A program made the position numbers and the translations under genes. DNA of 6,285 bases from NCBI GenBank assembly GCA_030632745.1, contig DAOVUE010000100.1, positions 1-6,285 of the forward strand, given 5' to 3'. The notes under the pieces are model-generated. The model made no database searches and had not been told where the DNA came from. It worked only from the letters and a program-made list of their open reading frames with translations. This DNA comes from Pseudomonadota bacterium. GTDB lineage: Bacteria; Pseudomonadota; Gammaproteobacteria; GRL18. Positions within the stretch are counted from its first letter, which is position 1. Every line of letters starts with the position of its first letter. Of the stretch, positions 6,161-6,285 are shown in pieces.

Positions 6161-6285
6161 ATGGGAACACGTTCAGTACGTTTAGATAATGAAGCAGAGG
6201 ACGTATTATCTGAAATATTAAAAAGAACAGGGATGTCAATTTCTGATGCAATAAAACAAGGATTGATTGCTTATCGAGAAAAAGC
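6161..6285 (+). CDS. Ribbon-helix-helix DNA-binding protein, likely antitoxin (3' end outside window)
   Basis: Only the first 41 codons are present. They fit one ribbon-helix-helix fold: strand RSVRLD (about 4-9), helix A EAEDVLSEILKRTG (about 11-24), then SISDAIKQGLIAYREK (about 26-41) as helix B. Such proteins bind DNA as dimers through alternate strand residues, here probably R4, V6 and L8 or S5, R7 and D9 depending on register. The start is ATG 6161, with a strong Shine-Dalgarno AAAGGTG at 6148-6154, six bases before; an in-frame ATG at 6143 would lie before that site. The tandem operator just upstream suggests autorepression, the normal arrangement for type II antitoxins. A toxin gene would be expected directly downstream, outside the window. 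A solitary CopG-like repressor is the alternative. The gene appears unrelated to the efflux genes. Confidence 0.75.
   Translation, partial: MGTRSVRLDNEAEDVLSEILKRTGMSISDAIKQGLIAYREK

Overview
The window looks like a stretch of chromosome from an AT-rich (by eye about 40% GC) gram-negative gammaproteobacterium. The first gene product follows Escherichia coli OmpR almost motif for motif. The next two genes encode an inner-membrane RND drug-type efflux pump and its periplasmic adaptor, which only make sense in a two-membrane cell. I cannot name a genus from the sequence.

Layout. Bases 1-413 are a long AT-rich upstream region with layered repeats: five degenerate 10-bp units (157-206), a perfect tandem pair of 10-bp units (267-286) that on the minus strand read like E. 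coli OmpR boxes, two spaced variants of that unit, and a good extended -10 promoter (344-352). An OmpR-family response regulator follows (414-1208) with an unusually long linker. The 270-bp gap after it holds a 170-bp near-palindrome (1275-1444) that looks like a MITE. Next come a membrane-fusion adaptor (1479-2849) and an RND permease (2842-5928), which overlap by 8 bp. After a 232-bp gap with a short inverted repeat and a clear tandem operator (6086-6139), the window ends inside a small ribbon-helix-helix gene (from 6161), probably the antitoxin/repressor of a toxin-antitoxin-type module.

How they may work together. The adaptor and permease should form the inner part of a tripartite efflux pump. 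The adaptor keeps the R-x3-L-x6-S motif used to dock TolC-type channels, so the outer-membrane channel is probably encoded elsewhere. The regulator is a plausible controller of the pump by position, but no histidine kinase lies beside it and the MITE-like element separates it from the pump genes, so they need not share a transcript. The ribbon-helix-helix gene appears to be an independent, self-regulated unit.

I do not see a clearly new biological system here. The observations most worth following are the self-binding-site pattern in front of ompR, the MITE between regulator and pump, the loss of the AcrB-type lysine in the permease proton relay, and the tandem operator in front of the ribbon-helix-helix gene.
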